A stretch of 17,143 bases of DNA from an uncultured Bermanella sp. (GTDB taxonomy: Bacteria; Pseudomonadota; Gammaproteobacteria; Pseudomonadales; Oceanobacteraceae). Positions 8,157 through 15,933 of this stretch are shown here, piece after piece (position 1 is the first letter of the stretch; each line of letters begins with the position of its first letter). The notes under the pieces are model-generated. The model was not told the origin of the DNA, made no database searches, and saw nothing but the letters and a program-made list of their open reading frames with translations. The stretch is taken from positions 1 through 17,143 of the forward strand of contig CAJXIK010000015.1 of NCBI GenBank assembly GCA_913054445.1. The letters are read 5' to 3'. Position numbers and translations under genes: made by a program.

Positions 8157-8230
8157 CAGAACCAAAAACCAAAAACATTAATGAACATAATATTTTACGA
8201 GTCACTCCTTTGCAGTGATCGGAGACACTC
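8157..8230 (+). other. Intra-operon gap with a small hairpin before the synthetase gene
   Basis: The only sizeable gap between core biosynthetic genes (74 bases). It contains the inverted repeat TCACT (8202-8206) / AGTGA (8214-8218), just upstream of the ribosome site GGAGA (8221-8225). CTCC at 8205-8208 could instead pair with GGAG. There is no T-tract, so this is not a terminator. A translational or RNA-stability role is possible but unproven. Confidence 0.35.
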
Positions 8231-10723
8231 ATGAAGCAAACAGATCAGCTTGTCCGAAAATACGTAGCCCACAAAAATATGGCAGACAAAGGCCACTTTT
8301 CACTAAAGAAATTTGAGCCGCAAGAGGACTCCGCCATATTGCATGAGTGGGTGACTCAAGCCTATGCAAAATACTGGGGTATGCTGGATCACAGTAAGCG
8401 GCAGGTGCAGGATGCCTATGAAAAAACATGCGCCTCATCTCATACCCAAGTTTTTCTCGGTTATCACAATGACCAGCCCGCCTTTCTACTGGAGGTTTAC
8501 CAAGCAAAAAATGAAGCCATAGCCCAGCATATAGAAGTCGAGGACGGTGACTTAGGAATGCACATCCTCATGGCCCCCCCACTCAAACCCATAGCCCAAT
8601 TCAGTTACTGTGTGTTTATGACGATCATGGAATTCATTTTCGAAAAGCTGGAAGCCAAACGCATCCTCGTGGAACCCGATCATGAAAACAGTAAAATTCA
8701 TCGCCTGAACAAGCAGCTGGGCTTTATTCATAGTAAAGAAATTAAATTGCCAGACAAACAAGCCTACCTGGCAACCTGCAGTAAACTGCAATTTCGACAA
8801 GCTATTGCACGGCAGCAGCGTATCCAGCAGAGCGATGTTCTGGCCCATACCGATATATATCAACGCAGCACCGAAGCTCACATAAATAATCAACCTCAAT
8901 TAGCGGTAGAGTCTATTAACGAGGAAATATGGGCCAAGGTGAACCGCTTACTGGTGCGCAAGCAACTTAGCGAGTTTTGCCATGAACGACTGCTTGCGCC
9001 ATCTTCTCTAACCAATAATGAAGGGGTTAATCGATACCGCTTAACCACAGAGGGCCAGCACATAGAATACAGTTTTAACGCACAACTCCTAGCGCTTAAT
9101 CATTGGCACATAGCAACCGACTCCATTGAAAAGTTTTCACAAGGAAAAACCACTAAACTGGACGCCGTTCGCTTCATCATAGAATTCCAAAAAGAATTAC
9201 AGATCGATGTTGATATGCTGCCAACTTACCTAGAAGAGATCAGCAGCACGCTGTGCAGCAGCGCCTACAAGCACCACAAAGACAGCCTCAGCTGCAAACA
9301 GCTAAGCCGAGCCGACTATCAAACCGTAGAAGCGGCCATGACCGAGGGTCATCCTGCCTTCATCGCCAACAACGGCCGTATCGGTTTTGGTGCCGCAGAT
9401 TTTCGCGCCTATGCACCCGAAGCAGGAGCCCCCATTAGTTTAATCTGGTTGGCTGCCCACAAACGTCGAGCGCAATTTTCCTGTGCTCAAGACCTTGATT
9501 ACCAAACGCTAATAAATGAAGAGCTGGATGCCACCACCCGCGCCGCATTCAAACAAACCATTCAGCAACGCGGCGCAGACGCCGACGACTATTTATTGAT
9601 GCCAGTGCATCCCTGGCAGTGGTTTAACAAGCTGGCACACATCTACGCTCCCGACATCGCCGCCCAAGATTTAATTTGCCTAGGGTACGGTGATGATGCG
9701 TATTTGGCGCAACAGTCCATCCGTACCTTTTTTAATATTAGCCAGCCCCACAAACGCTATGTGAAGACCGCCCTATCTATTTTAAATATGGGCTTCATGC
9801 GGGGCTTATCTTCCTACTATATGCGCACCACGCCAGCCATCAATGATTGGTTACAACAACTGGTGAGCGAAGATAATTACTTACAACAGAAGGGATTCTC
9901 TATTCTGCGTGAGGTGGCCGCAGTGGGTTACTCCAACCCCTATTATGAAAACGAGCAGGTGAAGGACAGCCCCTATAAAAAGATGCTGGCAGCCCTATGG
10001 CGAGAAAACCCGCTACAGCGTTTACAGCCCCAGCAAAAAATAATGACTATGGCCTCGCTGCTGCATGTGGACACGCGAGGAGATGCTCTAGTATGCGAGC
10101 TGATTGCCAGTTCCGGCAAGACCACAGATGCCTGGTTGACGCAATATTTTGATGCCTATCTCACCCCCTTGTTGCAGTGTTTTTACCGACATAAACTCGT
10201 CTTTATGCCCCACGGTGAAAATCTGATTTTAGTCATGGAGCAAAACACTCCGGTGGCGGTATTAATGAAGGATATTGGAGAAGAAATTTGCTTGTTGAAT
10301 TCTTCGCAAGATCTGCCCGAAAATGTACGCCGCATCGCTATCGAGATGCCTAGTGAGCTGGAAACTCTGAGTTTCTTTACCGACGTATTTGATAATTTCT
10401 TTCGTTATCTGGCCCACATTCTTCATGAGCACGCTCAGTATTCACAGCAATCATTTTGGCAGCTCGTGGCGCGATGCATTATTCGCTACCAGCAAGATCA
10501 GCCTGGGCTTGCGAAACGCTTCGAGCAACATGATCTGTTTTCCGAGGACTTTGCCCATTCGTGCCTCAATCGCCTACAGCTAAATAACAACAAGCAAATG
10601 GTGGATCTAAGCGATCCCGCCAATAGTCTTAAATTTGCCGGTACCTTGCGTAACCCCATCGCAAAATTTCGGCCCGCGCCGCAAGCAAGTCTGGCAAATG
10701 AAACCGGCATGGAGATAGTGTAA
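8231..10723 (+). CDS. bibC: Fused N-hydroxyamine acyltransferase / NIS siderophore synthetase (BibC-like)
   Basis: 830 residues in two parts. Residues about 20-195 are an AlcB/IucB/DesC-type GNAT acyltransferase: GDLGMHIL with His111 and VEPDHEN with Asp150, the two positions conserved in that family. Residues about 215-830 are an IucA/IucC-type synthetase: GHPAFIANNGRIGFG (from Gly373), HPWQW (460-464), SIRTFF with Arg498, PHGEN (660-664) and KDIGEE with Asp681. The first part should transfer succinyl (or acetyl) to the N-hydroxydiamine. The second adenylates the carboxylate and forms amide bonds, giving a linear or macrocyclic poly-hydroxamate. A fusion of this kind is known as BibC of bisucaberin biosynthesis in Aliivibrio salmonicida; in Streptomyces DesC and DesD are separate. 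GGAGA lies five bases before the start. The number of units joined and ring closure cannot be predicted. Confidence 0.93.
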   Translation: MKQTDQLVRKYVAHKNMADKGHFSLKKFEPQEDSAILHEWVTQAYAKYWGMLDHSKRQVQDAYEKTCASSHTQVFLGYHNDQPAFLLEVYQAKNEAIAQHIEVEDGDLGMHILMAPPLKPIAQFSYCVFMTIMEFIFEKLEAKRILVEPDHENSKIHRLNKQLGFIHSKEIKLPDKQAYLATCSKLQFRQAIARQQRIQQSDVLAHTDIYQRSTEAHINNQPQLAVESINEEIWAKVNRLLVRKQLSEFCHERLLAPSSLTNNEGVNRYRLTTEGQHIEYSFNAQLLALNHWHIATDSIEKFSQGKTTKLDAVRFIIEFQKELQIDVDMLPTYLEEISSTLCSSAYKHHKDSLSCKQLSRADYQTVEAAMTEGHPAFIANNGRIGFGAADFRAYAPEAGAPISLIWLAAHKRRAQFSCAQDLDYQTLINEELDATTRAAFKQTIQQRGADADDYLLMPVHPWQWFNKLAHIYAPDIAAQDLICLGYGDDAYLAQQSIRTFFNISQPHKRYVKTALSILNMGFMRGLSSYYMRTTPAINDWLQQLVSEDNYLQQKGFSILREVAAVGYSNPYYENEQVKDSPYKKMLAALWRENPLQRLQPQQKIMTMASLLHVDTRGDALVCELIASSGKTTDAWLTQYFDAYLTPLLQCFYRHKLVFMPHGENLILVMEQNTPVAVLMKDIGEEICLLNSSQDLPENVRRIAIEMPSELETLSFFTDVFDNFFRYLAHILHEHAQYSQQSFWQLVARCIIRYQQDQPGLAKRFEQHDLFSEDFAHSCLNRLQLNNNKQMVDLSDPANSLKFAGTLRNPIAKFRPAPQASLANETGMEIV

Positions 10724-10727
10724 CGCC

Positions 10728-11516
10728 ATGCACATAGATCCCGCCCGGCGGTGTCAGGATGTCTCGCACGGCTTATTTTCCAGCCAGAGTCAATCCCTAC
10801 ATGGCAGCTTAATATACCGTCGCATTACACCACTACAGGTGATAACTGCTCAGGATAACCGGCCCCAGCTGCAACAATTGTTAGATCATTGGCGTCAGGC
10901 CCAGCCCCTTGCCGGGCCTGACTATTGGGCCACTAGGGTGTGGACGCTTATCACCTGGCAAGCCATTTATTTAAGCATCTGTGCTGCCCACATCAGTCAC
11001 CACCACATCGATGTAAGGTCGGTGCGCCAATGTATTCAGGATGGAGTAGTGATGGGTTATGGGCTGGGCCCCTCGGCCTTTTCCTCCGCGAACGAACATT
11101 CGCCCTCGTCAAGGAGTTTATTAGCCGCCATTGCGGCTCCCTTGAGAGAGTTAATAGATAGCCTCTACGCCGATTTGAGTGCCCTCGTAAAAATAAACAA
11201 GGCCAACAGCTATGGCCTCATGGCAGATTGCGTGATGCACGCCTTACTGGCGCTGATGAAGGAAAACCCTCAATGGCAACACCCGCAACTTATCTCACTG
11301 GGAAATGCATGGTGTGCGCAACTAGGGCTCATGGATCGCAAAGGCCAAGCCATGAGTCGACTCGTCAGCATAGAACTCGAGAATAAAGCAGACACGCTCA
11401 CACTAGCGCGCAAAGCCTGTTGTAAGCATTACTTGCTGGATCCTAATGATATTTGCGGCAGCTGCGCACGCCTTAACTGGCGACAACGACTGCAAATATT
11501 AAATACAAGCCTTTAA
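10728..11516 (+). CDS. FhuF-like [2Fe-2S] ferric-siderophore reductase
   Basis: 262 residues, the length of E. coli FhuF. The C terminus carries the diagnostic CC-x10-C-x2-C arrangement (Cys231, Cys232, Cys243, Cys246), which binds the unusual [2Fe-2S] cluster of this family. FhuF-type enzymes act in the cytoplasm or at the inner membrane face to reduce hydroxamate-bound Fe(III) so that iron is released. The gene starts four bases after the synthetase stop, with GGAGAT upstream inside that gene's end, so it belongs to the operon. Its presence fits a hydroxamate product and implies that the ferric siderophore enters the cytoplasm intact. The rest of the protein is poorly conserved, so the call rests on the cysteine motif, length and context. 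Confidence 0.85.
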   Translation: MHIDPARRCQDVSHGLFSSQSQSLHGSLIYRRITPLQVITAQDNRPQLQQLLDHWRQAQPLAGPDYWATRVWTLITWQAIYLSICAAHISHHHIDVRSVRQCIQDGVVMGYGLGPSAFSSANEHSPSSRSLLAAIAAPLRELIDSLYADLSALVKINKANSYGLMADCVMHALLALMKENPQWQHPQLISLGNAWCAQLGLMDRKGQAMSRLVSIELENKADTLTLARKACCKHYLLDPNDICGSCARLNWRQRLQILNTSL

Positions 11517-11549
11517 GACTCAACCTTTAACTTTCACAGGATCAACTGC

Positions 11550-12635
11550 ATGAACCCAACCACACCCCGCCTAGCGGCCTTGGACTTTGGCCGAGGCTTG
11601 GCAGTTTTTCTAATGATGCTCGTGCATACCCTGTGGATGTACGCAGACAAGACCACCCAGAGTGAATCCCTACTTGGTTATGCGATACATTTCATCGGTA
11701 AGGGTACGCCATCCTTCTTATTAATAATGGGCATGTCGTTCATGCTCTCGCAGCGACAAAGCCTAGGTAGCGCCTTAAAACGCGGTGTGTTGATTTTAAC
11801 CTTCGCTTTTGGCATGAACCTACTAAAATTTGTAGTACCCATCAGCGTATTTGGCACAATGCCACAGGCGTTCATTGAGGCCTATGGTTGGAGCGCACCA
11901 CTTAACTTCTCACAGCTGCTATACCTCACATTGACCGGTGATATATTGCAGCTGGCCGGTGTCTCGTTATTCTTGTTAGCCTTGATTCGACATTACATCA
12001 GAAACAAATATTTAATCTTGTTGCTCGCCGTCACTATACTGTCTGTGTCAAGAGAAGTGAGTGGCTATCGCCCCGGCATCGAAGGGTTGGATTACCTCAG
12101 CGATTTATTTTTCAGCGCCAGCTATCAGATCTATTTCCCGGTATTCCCTTGGATATCCTTCATTTTATTTGGCATGTTCATGGGTATCATAATCAAGGAA
12201 CAAGGTGGCAATCCGGCCTCGTTATATAAAAGCTTACCCTGGGCCAGTGCCCTGACCCTGATCGTTGGCGGCGGCCTGTGTTACCTGAACTTCGATTACC
12301 ACTTTGGCAATTTCTTTCATTTAGGTCCTGGCGGCGTCATCTACTTGCTGGGTATCAACCTAGCGTTATTATGGATAATCCAACAGATAGTGAAATCTGG
12401 CATGACCCATTGGGGAATTGATCTACTCTATTACTGCAGCGAACGGGTCACCTCTATGTACATCATTCAATGGGTGCTCATCTGCTGGGGCATGGGCATT
12501 ATAGGCTTTCAATCTTTGGACGCCCTTGCCACCGTGGCCATGATGCCTGTGGTGGTGATACTGAGCCTAGCGGTGCAGAAGGCCTTGGACTGGGCGGTCA
12601 CATTCGGAACCAGCCAGCGCCTAGCCAGAGAATAA
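11550..12635 (+). CDS. Polytopic membrane protein of the DUF1624/heparan-glucosaminide acetyltransferase-like group
   Basis: 361 residues with about nine or ten hydrophobic segments and no signal peptide. The opening RLAALDFGRGLAVFLMMLVH, the central FPVFPWISFILFGMFMGI and the late SMYIIQW segment are typical of the DUF1624/YeiB-like membrane acyltransferase-fold proteins (COG3503 type), in which an N-terminal His (here in MLVH) follows a LD-x-x-RG motif. Substrates of bacterial members are mostly unknown. AGGA eight bases upstream supports the start. It follows the reductase gene by 33 bases on the same strand with no terminator between, so it is probably the last gene of the siderophore operon. 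A role in acylating, secreting or otherwise tailoring the siderophore is only inferred from position; an unrelated envelope function is equally possible. Confidence 0.65.
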   Translation: MNPTTPRLAALDFGRGLAVFLMMLVHTLWMYADKTTQSESLLGYAIHFIGKGTPSFLLIMGMSFMLSQRQSLGSALKRGVLILTFAFGMNLLKFVVPISVFGTMPQAFIEAYGWSAPLNFSQLLYLTLTGDILQLAGVSLFLLALIRHYIRNKYLILLLAVTILSVSREVSGYRPGIEGLDYLSDLFFSASYQIYFPVFPWISFILFGMFMGIIIKEQGGNPASLYKSLPWASALTLIVGGGLCYLNFDYHFGNFFHLGPGGVIYLLGINLALLWIIQQIVKSGMTHWGIDLLYYCSERVTSMYIIQWVLICWGMGIIGFQSLDALATVAMMPVVVILSLAVQKALDWAVTFGTSQRLARE

Positions 12636-12662
12636 ATTCCCCTGCCCGAATGCTAATTTCTG

Positions 12663-12668
12663 TATAAT
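12663..12668 (+). promoter_or_regulatory. Probable -10 element for the RDD gene
   Basis: A perfect TATAAT sits 40 bases before the favoured RDD start codon and is followed by a GC-rich start region (GTGCGCCC), a common gammaproteobacterial promoter look. No good -35 is seen 16-18 bases upstream. It overlaps the upstream in-frame ATG at 12667, which argues against that ATG being the translation start. Confidence 0.5.
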
Positions 12669-12702
12669 GTGCGCCCTTGTACCTTACGTTTTTCGAGCAA
12701 TA

Positions 12703-13164
12703 ATGAAGAATTCGACCGCAGCAGACACGAGCATTCAGGTGACAAACGCAGGCCCGCTGGTGAGACTGGCCGCCTTAACATACGACGCCCTACTGGTGCT
12801 GGGCATGTGGTTTGTGCTGGGCATCCTCTTTGTGGCCATCAACGACGGCGAGCATGTGGCGCAACATAATCCGTTTTTGCCCAGCGCCATGTTCATTGTT
12901 TTGTTTTGGTTTAATACCCACTTCTGGCGACGCGGTGGCCAGACCCTGGGCATGCGCGCCTGGCGCTTGCGTTTGTTAAATGACAACCCAGGGCCGCTCA
13001 CTCTCATGCAATGCCTAGTGCGCTTCTTAGTTTCGTTGGCGTCTTTTTTATTGTGTGGATTGGGCTATTTTTGGGTGTGGTTCGATAAAGACGGCTTAAG
13101 CTGGCACGACCGCTATAGTAATACTCGGGTGATTCGTGAGCCTAAGAAAAAGAAAAAAAAATAG
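12703..13164 (+). CDS. RDD family membrane protein
   Basis: 153 residues from the ATG at 12703. The RDD domain is complete: first helix with RLAALTYDALLVLG (the Arg and Asp that name the family), second helix near FIVLFWFNTHF, the conserved GQTLGMRAWRLRL loop, a third hydrophobic stretch, and the closing LSWHDRYSNTRV. RDD proteins are small inner-membrane proteins of uncertain, possibly ion-exchange, function. The frame is open 12 codons further upstream to an ATG at 12667, but that codon overlaps a TATAAT element and adds an unconserved segment. The chosen start has only a weak ribosome site (CGAG). The protein ends in six lysines encoded by an A-rich run. Direct strand neighbours suggest no functional link with the siderophore genes. 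Confidence 0.85.
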   Translation: MKNSTAADTSIQVTNAGPLVRLAALTYDALLVLGMWFVLGILFVAINDGEHVAQHNPFLPSAMFIVLFWFNTHFWRRGGQTLGMRAWRLRLLNDNPGPLTLMQCLVRFLVSLASFLLCGLGYFWVWFDKDGLSWHDRYSNTRVIREPKKKKKK

Positions 13165-13185
13165 CAAGATAGGTGAACGCCTATC
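13153..13185 (-). terminator. Candidate terminator for the PBP1b-lipoprotein operon inside the end of the RDD gene
   Basis: GATAGG (13168-13173) and CCTATC (13180-13185) form a 6-bp stem with a 6-base loop. On the minus strand it is followed, after six bases, by nine T residues (13161-13153), which on the plus strand are the lysine codons of the RDD tail. The stem overlaps the lipoprotein stop codon. The gap before the T run makes it weaker than a canonical terminator. Confidence 0.4.
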
Positions 13186-13633
13186 AATAATGGCCAGCCT
13201 CAATAGCCGCCAGCAGACGCGCCACCTCTAATTTAGCCTGCGCATCAGCCGCCACCAACGCCAACGCCCGCAGGGCCATCTGCTCGGCCTGCGCGGTTTT
13301 ATGCAGCACCCAATAAACGTAACTCAAGCGCACATAGACGCTGGCATCACGGCTGGCGATGCGCTGAGCCCGCTCTAAAAGTATTTGGCAGCGTGCTAAA
13401 TCCGCCTGCATAAATGCGCCATCGGCCTGCCGCAACAAGTTGGCCAGGGCCTGATTACCTGGGTAGTGATTGCCTCCCGCCAGTTGGTAGCCCACCTCTT
13501 CATGATACCAACTGGGCAGCAAGGCCAAAGTGGATTTACTGCGGAGTACCTCGCGCTGAAAGCTGGCGGGGGCACAGGCGTTTAATAGCAATAGGCCGCT
13601 TAACGCCGCGATAATTATGACTCGTTTTTTCAT
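13184..13633 (-). CDS. lpoP: TPR lipoprotein coupled to PBP1b, LpoP-like activator
   Basis: 149 residues. The lipoprotein signal peptide is clear: MKKR start, hydrophobic core, lipobox LNAC with Cys20 and no Asp at +2, so outer-membrane sorting is expected. Residues about 60-145 are helical TPR-like: a repeat with ADGAFMQADLARCQILLERAQRIASRDASVYVRLSYVYWVLHKTAQAEQMALRAL shows the A/L/Y spacing of two adjacent repeats. The ATG overlaps the PBP1b stop (ATGA, 4-base overlap), so the two are translationally coupled. A small TPR outer-membrane lipoprotein of this type, LpoP, activates PBP1b in Pseudomonas aeruginosa in place of LpoB. The same role is inferred here from fold, localisation and coupling. 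Direct sequence identity to LpoP was not tested. Confidence 0.7.
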   Translation of the reverse strand: MKKRVIIIAALSGLLLLNACAPASFQREVLRSKSTLALLPSWYHEEVGYQLAGGNHYPGNQALANLLRQADGAFMQADLARCQILLERAQRIASRDASVYVRLSYVYWVLHKTAQAEQMALRALALVAADAQAKLEVARLLAAIEAGHY

Positions 13634-15927
13634 TGACTAAACACTCGATTCCACCAACTTTTTAACTCATCCGGTGCCGTATCTGCTGCTGCACAGCGAC
13701 GGCTCTGAGTGGGCAACTGCCCCTTAATGAAGGGCAGTTTTTCCACCCCGGCGCAGCCCTCGGCACTTAACGCATTATGGCGCACGCTCACCCAATGCTC
13801 TTCGATGTTAGGAGTCGATAAGGGATACAAAGGCTTTAAGGGGAGGTCTTTAAAGGTTTGCGCCCAGATACGCAGCGCGCCACTGGCACCTGTGATGGGC
13901 ATGCTCTTATTGTTGTCTCGCCCCACCCACACCACCGCCAGCTTGTCGCCGCTGAAGCCGGCAAACCAACTGTCACGCTGGCTGTCACTGGTGCCGGTCT
14001 TGCCCGCCAAGTTGAGTGTTGCATCAAACTGGCTATTTAGGTGACGGGCGGTGCCCAGCTCCACCACTTTTTGCATGATTTTTTGCAGCAGATAAATAGG
14101 TTCGGTCTTGATGGTTTTTTTAACCGCGTAACCGTAACGGCTCAACAGTTCGCCCTCGGCGGTGGTTACCCCACGGATGGCTTTGAGCGGCGTCTGGAAA
14201 CCCGAGGTGGCGATGGTCTGATACATCTGCGCCACGTTAAACGGCGTCATCTCGAAGGCCCCCAACACTATGGATGGGTAAGCGGGCAGGTTGCGTTGAA
14301 CACCTAGATCCTTAAACGTTTGCACCACGTTGTTTAAGCCCACGGTTAATCCCAAGCGGGCGGTGGCTTGATTCAAAGATTTGGCCATGGCCAAGTACAG
14401 AGGCTGCACGCCATGACTTTTTTTATCGTAATTTTTTGGCTGCCACACTTGGCCGTTGCCGCCCGCCACTTTTATGGGGCCATCGTCCAGCGGGCTGATG
14501 AGATGGAAACGCTGGCTCCTTAGTGCCGTTAAATACACCGCCGGTTTCGCCAGAGAACCGATGGAACGCCGAGCATCGAGGGCCCGATTAAAACCAAAGT
14601 ATCTAGGGTTGCGATCCCCCACTAATGCCTCCACCTCACCGCTTTCATGGCTCACCACCACCATCGCCCCCTGCAAAGATTTTTTCGCCAGCCCATAGCC
14701 GCTTTCTATCTGCGTTAAGCGTTTGCTCACCGCTTGCTCGGCGCTGCGTTGAATCACCGGGTTAAGACTGGTGTAGATGCGCAAGCCTTCGCTGGTGAGG
14801 TCCTGATCCTCATAATCGCTGCGCAACTGCCTGCGCACTAGGTCTAAGAAAGCTGGGTATTCCACGCTTTGATATTGGCTGTATTGCACCACCTGCAAGC
14901 CACGCTTGCTCCACATCATGTGCTGGTAGCGGCTGATCAAGCCTTGCTCCAACATAATCCCTAACACTAGGTTGCGGCGGGCTAGGGCATTTTTGGCTTT
15001 ACGCTTTGGGTTGTACAGGCTGGGGCCTTTTACCATGCCCACCAAAATGGCAATTTCGGGGGCACTGAGCTGGCTGATGTGTTTGCCAAAATAAAATTGC
15101 GCGCCCAAACCAAAGCCATGCACCGCACGACGACCGCTCTGCCCGAGGTACACTTCGTTGAGGTAGGCTTCTAAAATTTCGTTCTTGTCGTAGTGGAGTT
15201 CCACCAGCAGGGACATGAGTGCCTCGGTGATTTTGCGTTGCAGGGAGCGTTCGCGGGTGAGGAAGAAATTTTTAACCAGCTGCTGCGTGAGGGTAGAGCC
15301 TCCCTGCACGAGGCCGCCTGCCTGCACGTTCACCGCCATGGCGCGGGCAATGCCTTTGGGGCTGATGCCAACGTGTTGGTAGAAGTCCCTGTCTTCCACC
15401 GCCACCAGCGTCTGCACCAGTAAATCGGGGGCGTCACTTAATTGTATGAGCTGACGATCTTCGTTGTGTTTGGGGTAGATGCCACCAATTAATAGCGGCT
15501 CGAGGCGAGCGATATCCACCGGCTCGCCATCCAGCCACAGGCCGTCGATGCTGTTGCCGCTAAAGCGTATGTGAATGCGGGCGGCGCGCTCTGCACCATC
15601 GAACAAGGAAAAATAGCGGCGATAAATATCCATCTCGTTGCCGTCGATCATATATTGACCCGGCGTGCGCACATTGGGCACCCGCTGATAACCAATTTGC
15701 TCTAGCTCTTGTTGCAGGTGCTGGGGTTTGAGGGCTAGGCCTGGGTACATCTCTAGGGGGCGGGCAAATACTTTCGCGGGCAGCGCCCAGCGCTTACCCT
15801 CAAATTTATCGCGCACCTTGGCATCTAGGTAGGCCATGAGCACGGCCAAGATCACCACCCCCACTAGTGATAACTTCAGCAACCAACTCATGGCCACTCG
15901 GGTCTTTGAACGTACGACTTTTTTCAT
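13630..15927 (-). CDS. mrcB: Penicillin-binding protein 1B (bifunctional glycosyltransferase/transpeptidase)
   Basis: 765 residues from the favoured ATG at 15927, close to the family's normal length. Order: short basic cytoplasmic tail, one membrane helix (about 13-32), UB2H region (about 55-125, LQQELEQIGYQRV to FSLFDGAERAARI), GT51 glycosyltransferase with catalytic Glu178 in EDRDFYQH and GGSTLTQQLVKNFFL, then the transpeptidase with SLAK (nucleophile Ser458), KSLNQA (SxN) and KTGTSD. It polymerises lipid II glycan strands and cross-links peptides at the inner membrane. The frame continues to an ATG at 16080, but those 51 extra residues do not resemble the PBP1b tail and would overlap the kinase gene's ribosome site. 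The start at 15927 has a poor ribosome site; see the leaderless observation. The TPR lipoprotein gene follows with a 4-base overlap. Confidence 0.95.
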   Translation of the reverse strand: MKKVVRSKTRVAMSWLLKLSLVGVVILAVLMAYLDAKVRDKFEGKRWALPAKVFARPLEMYPGLALKPQHLQQELEQIGYQRVPNVRTPGQYMIDGNEMDIYRRYFSLFDGAERAARIHIRFSGNSIDGLWLDGEPVDIARLEPLLIGGIYPKHNEDRQLIQLSDAPDLLVQTLVAVEDRDFYQHVGISPKGIARAMAVNVQAGGLVQGGSTLTQQLVKNFFLTRERSLQRKITEALMSLLVELHYDKNEILEAYLNEVYLGQSGRRAVHGFGLGAQFYFGKHISQLSAPEIAILVGMVKGPSLYNPKRKAKNALARRNLVLGIMLEQGLISRYQHMMWSKRGLQVVQYSQYQSVEYPAFLDLVRRQLRSDYEDQDLTSEGLRIYTSLNPVIQRSAEQAVSKRLTQIESGYGLAKKSLQGAMVVVSHESGEVEALVGDRNPRYFGFNRALDARRSIGSLAKPAVYLTALRSQRFHLISPLDDGPIKVAGGNGQVWQPKNYDKKSHGVQPLYLAMAKSLNQATARLGLTVGLNNVVQTFKDLGVQRNLPAYPSIVLGAFEMTPFNVAQMYQTIATSGFQTPLKAIRGVTTAEGELLSRYGYAVKKTIKTEPIYLLQKIMQKVVELGTARHLNSQFDATLNLAGKTGTSDSQRDSWFAGFSGDKLAVVWVGRDNNKSMPITGASGALRIWAQTFKDLPLKPLYPLSTPNIEEHWVSVRHNALSAEGCAGVEKLPFIKGQLPTQSRRCAAADTAPDELKSWWNRVFSQ

Positions 15928-15933
15928 GCCCGC

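Noticed and set aside
8552..8899. 115-residue minus-strand open frame inside the synthetase fusion gene
   Set aside because: It lies wholly antisense to the conserved acyltransferase domain and has no domain or ribosome-site support; treated as a shadow.
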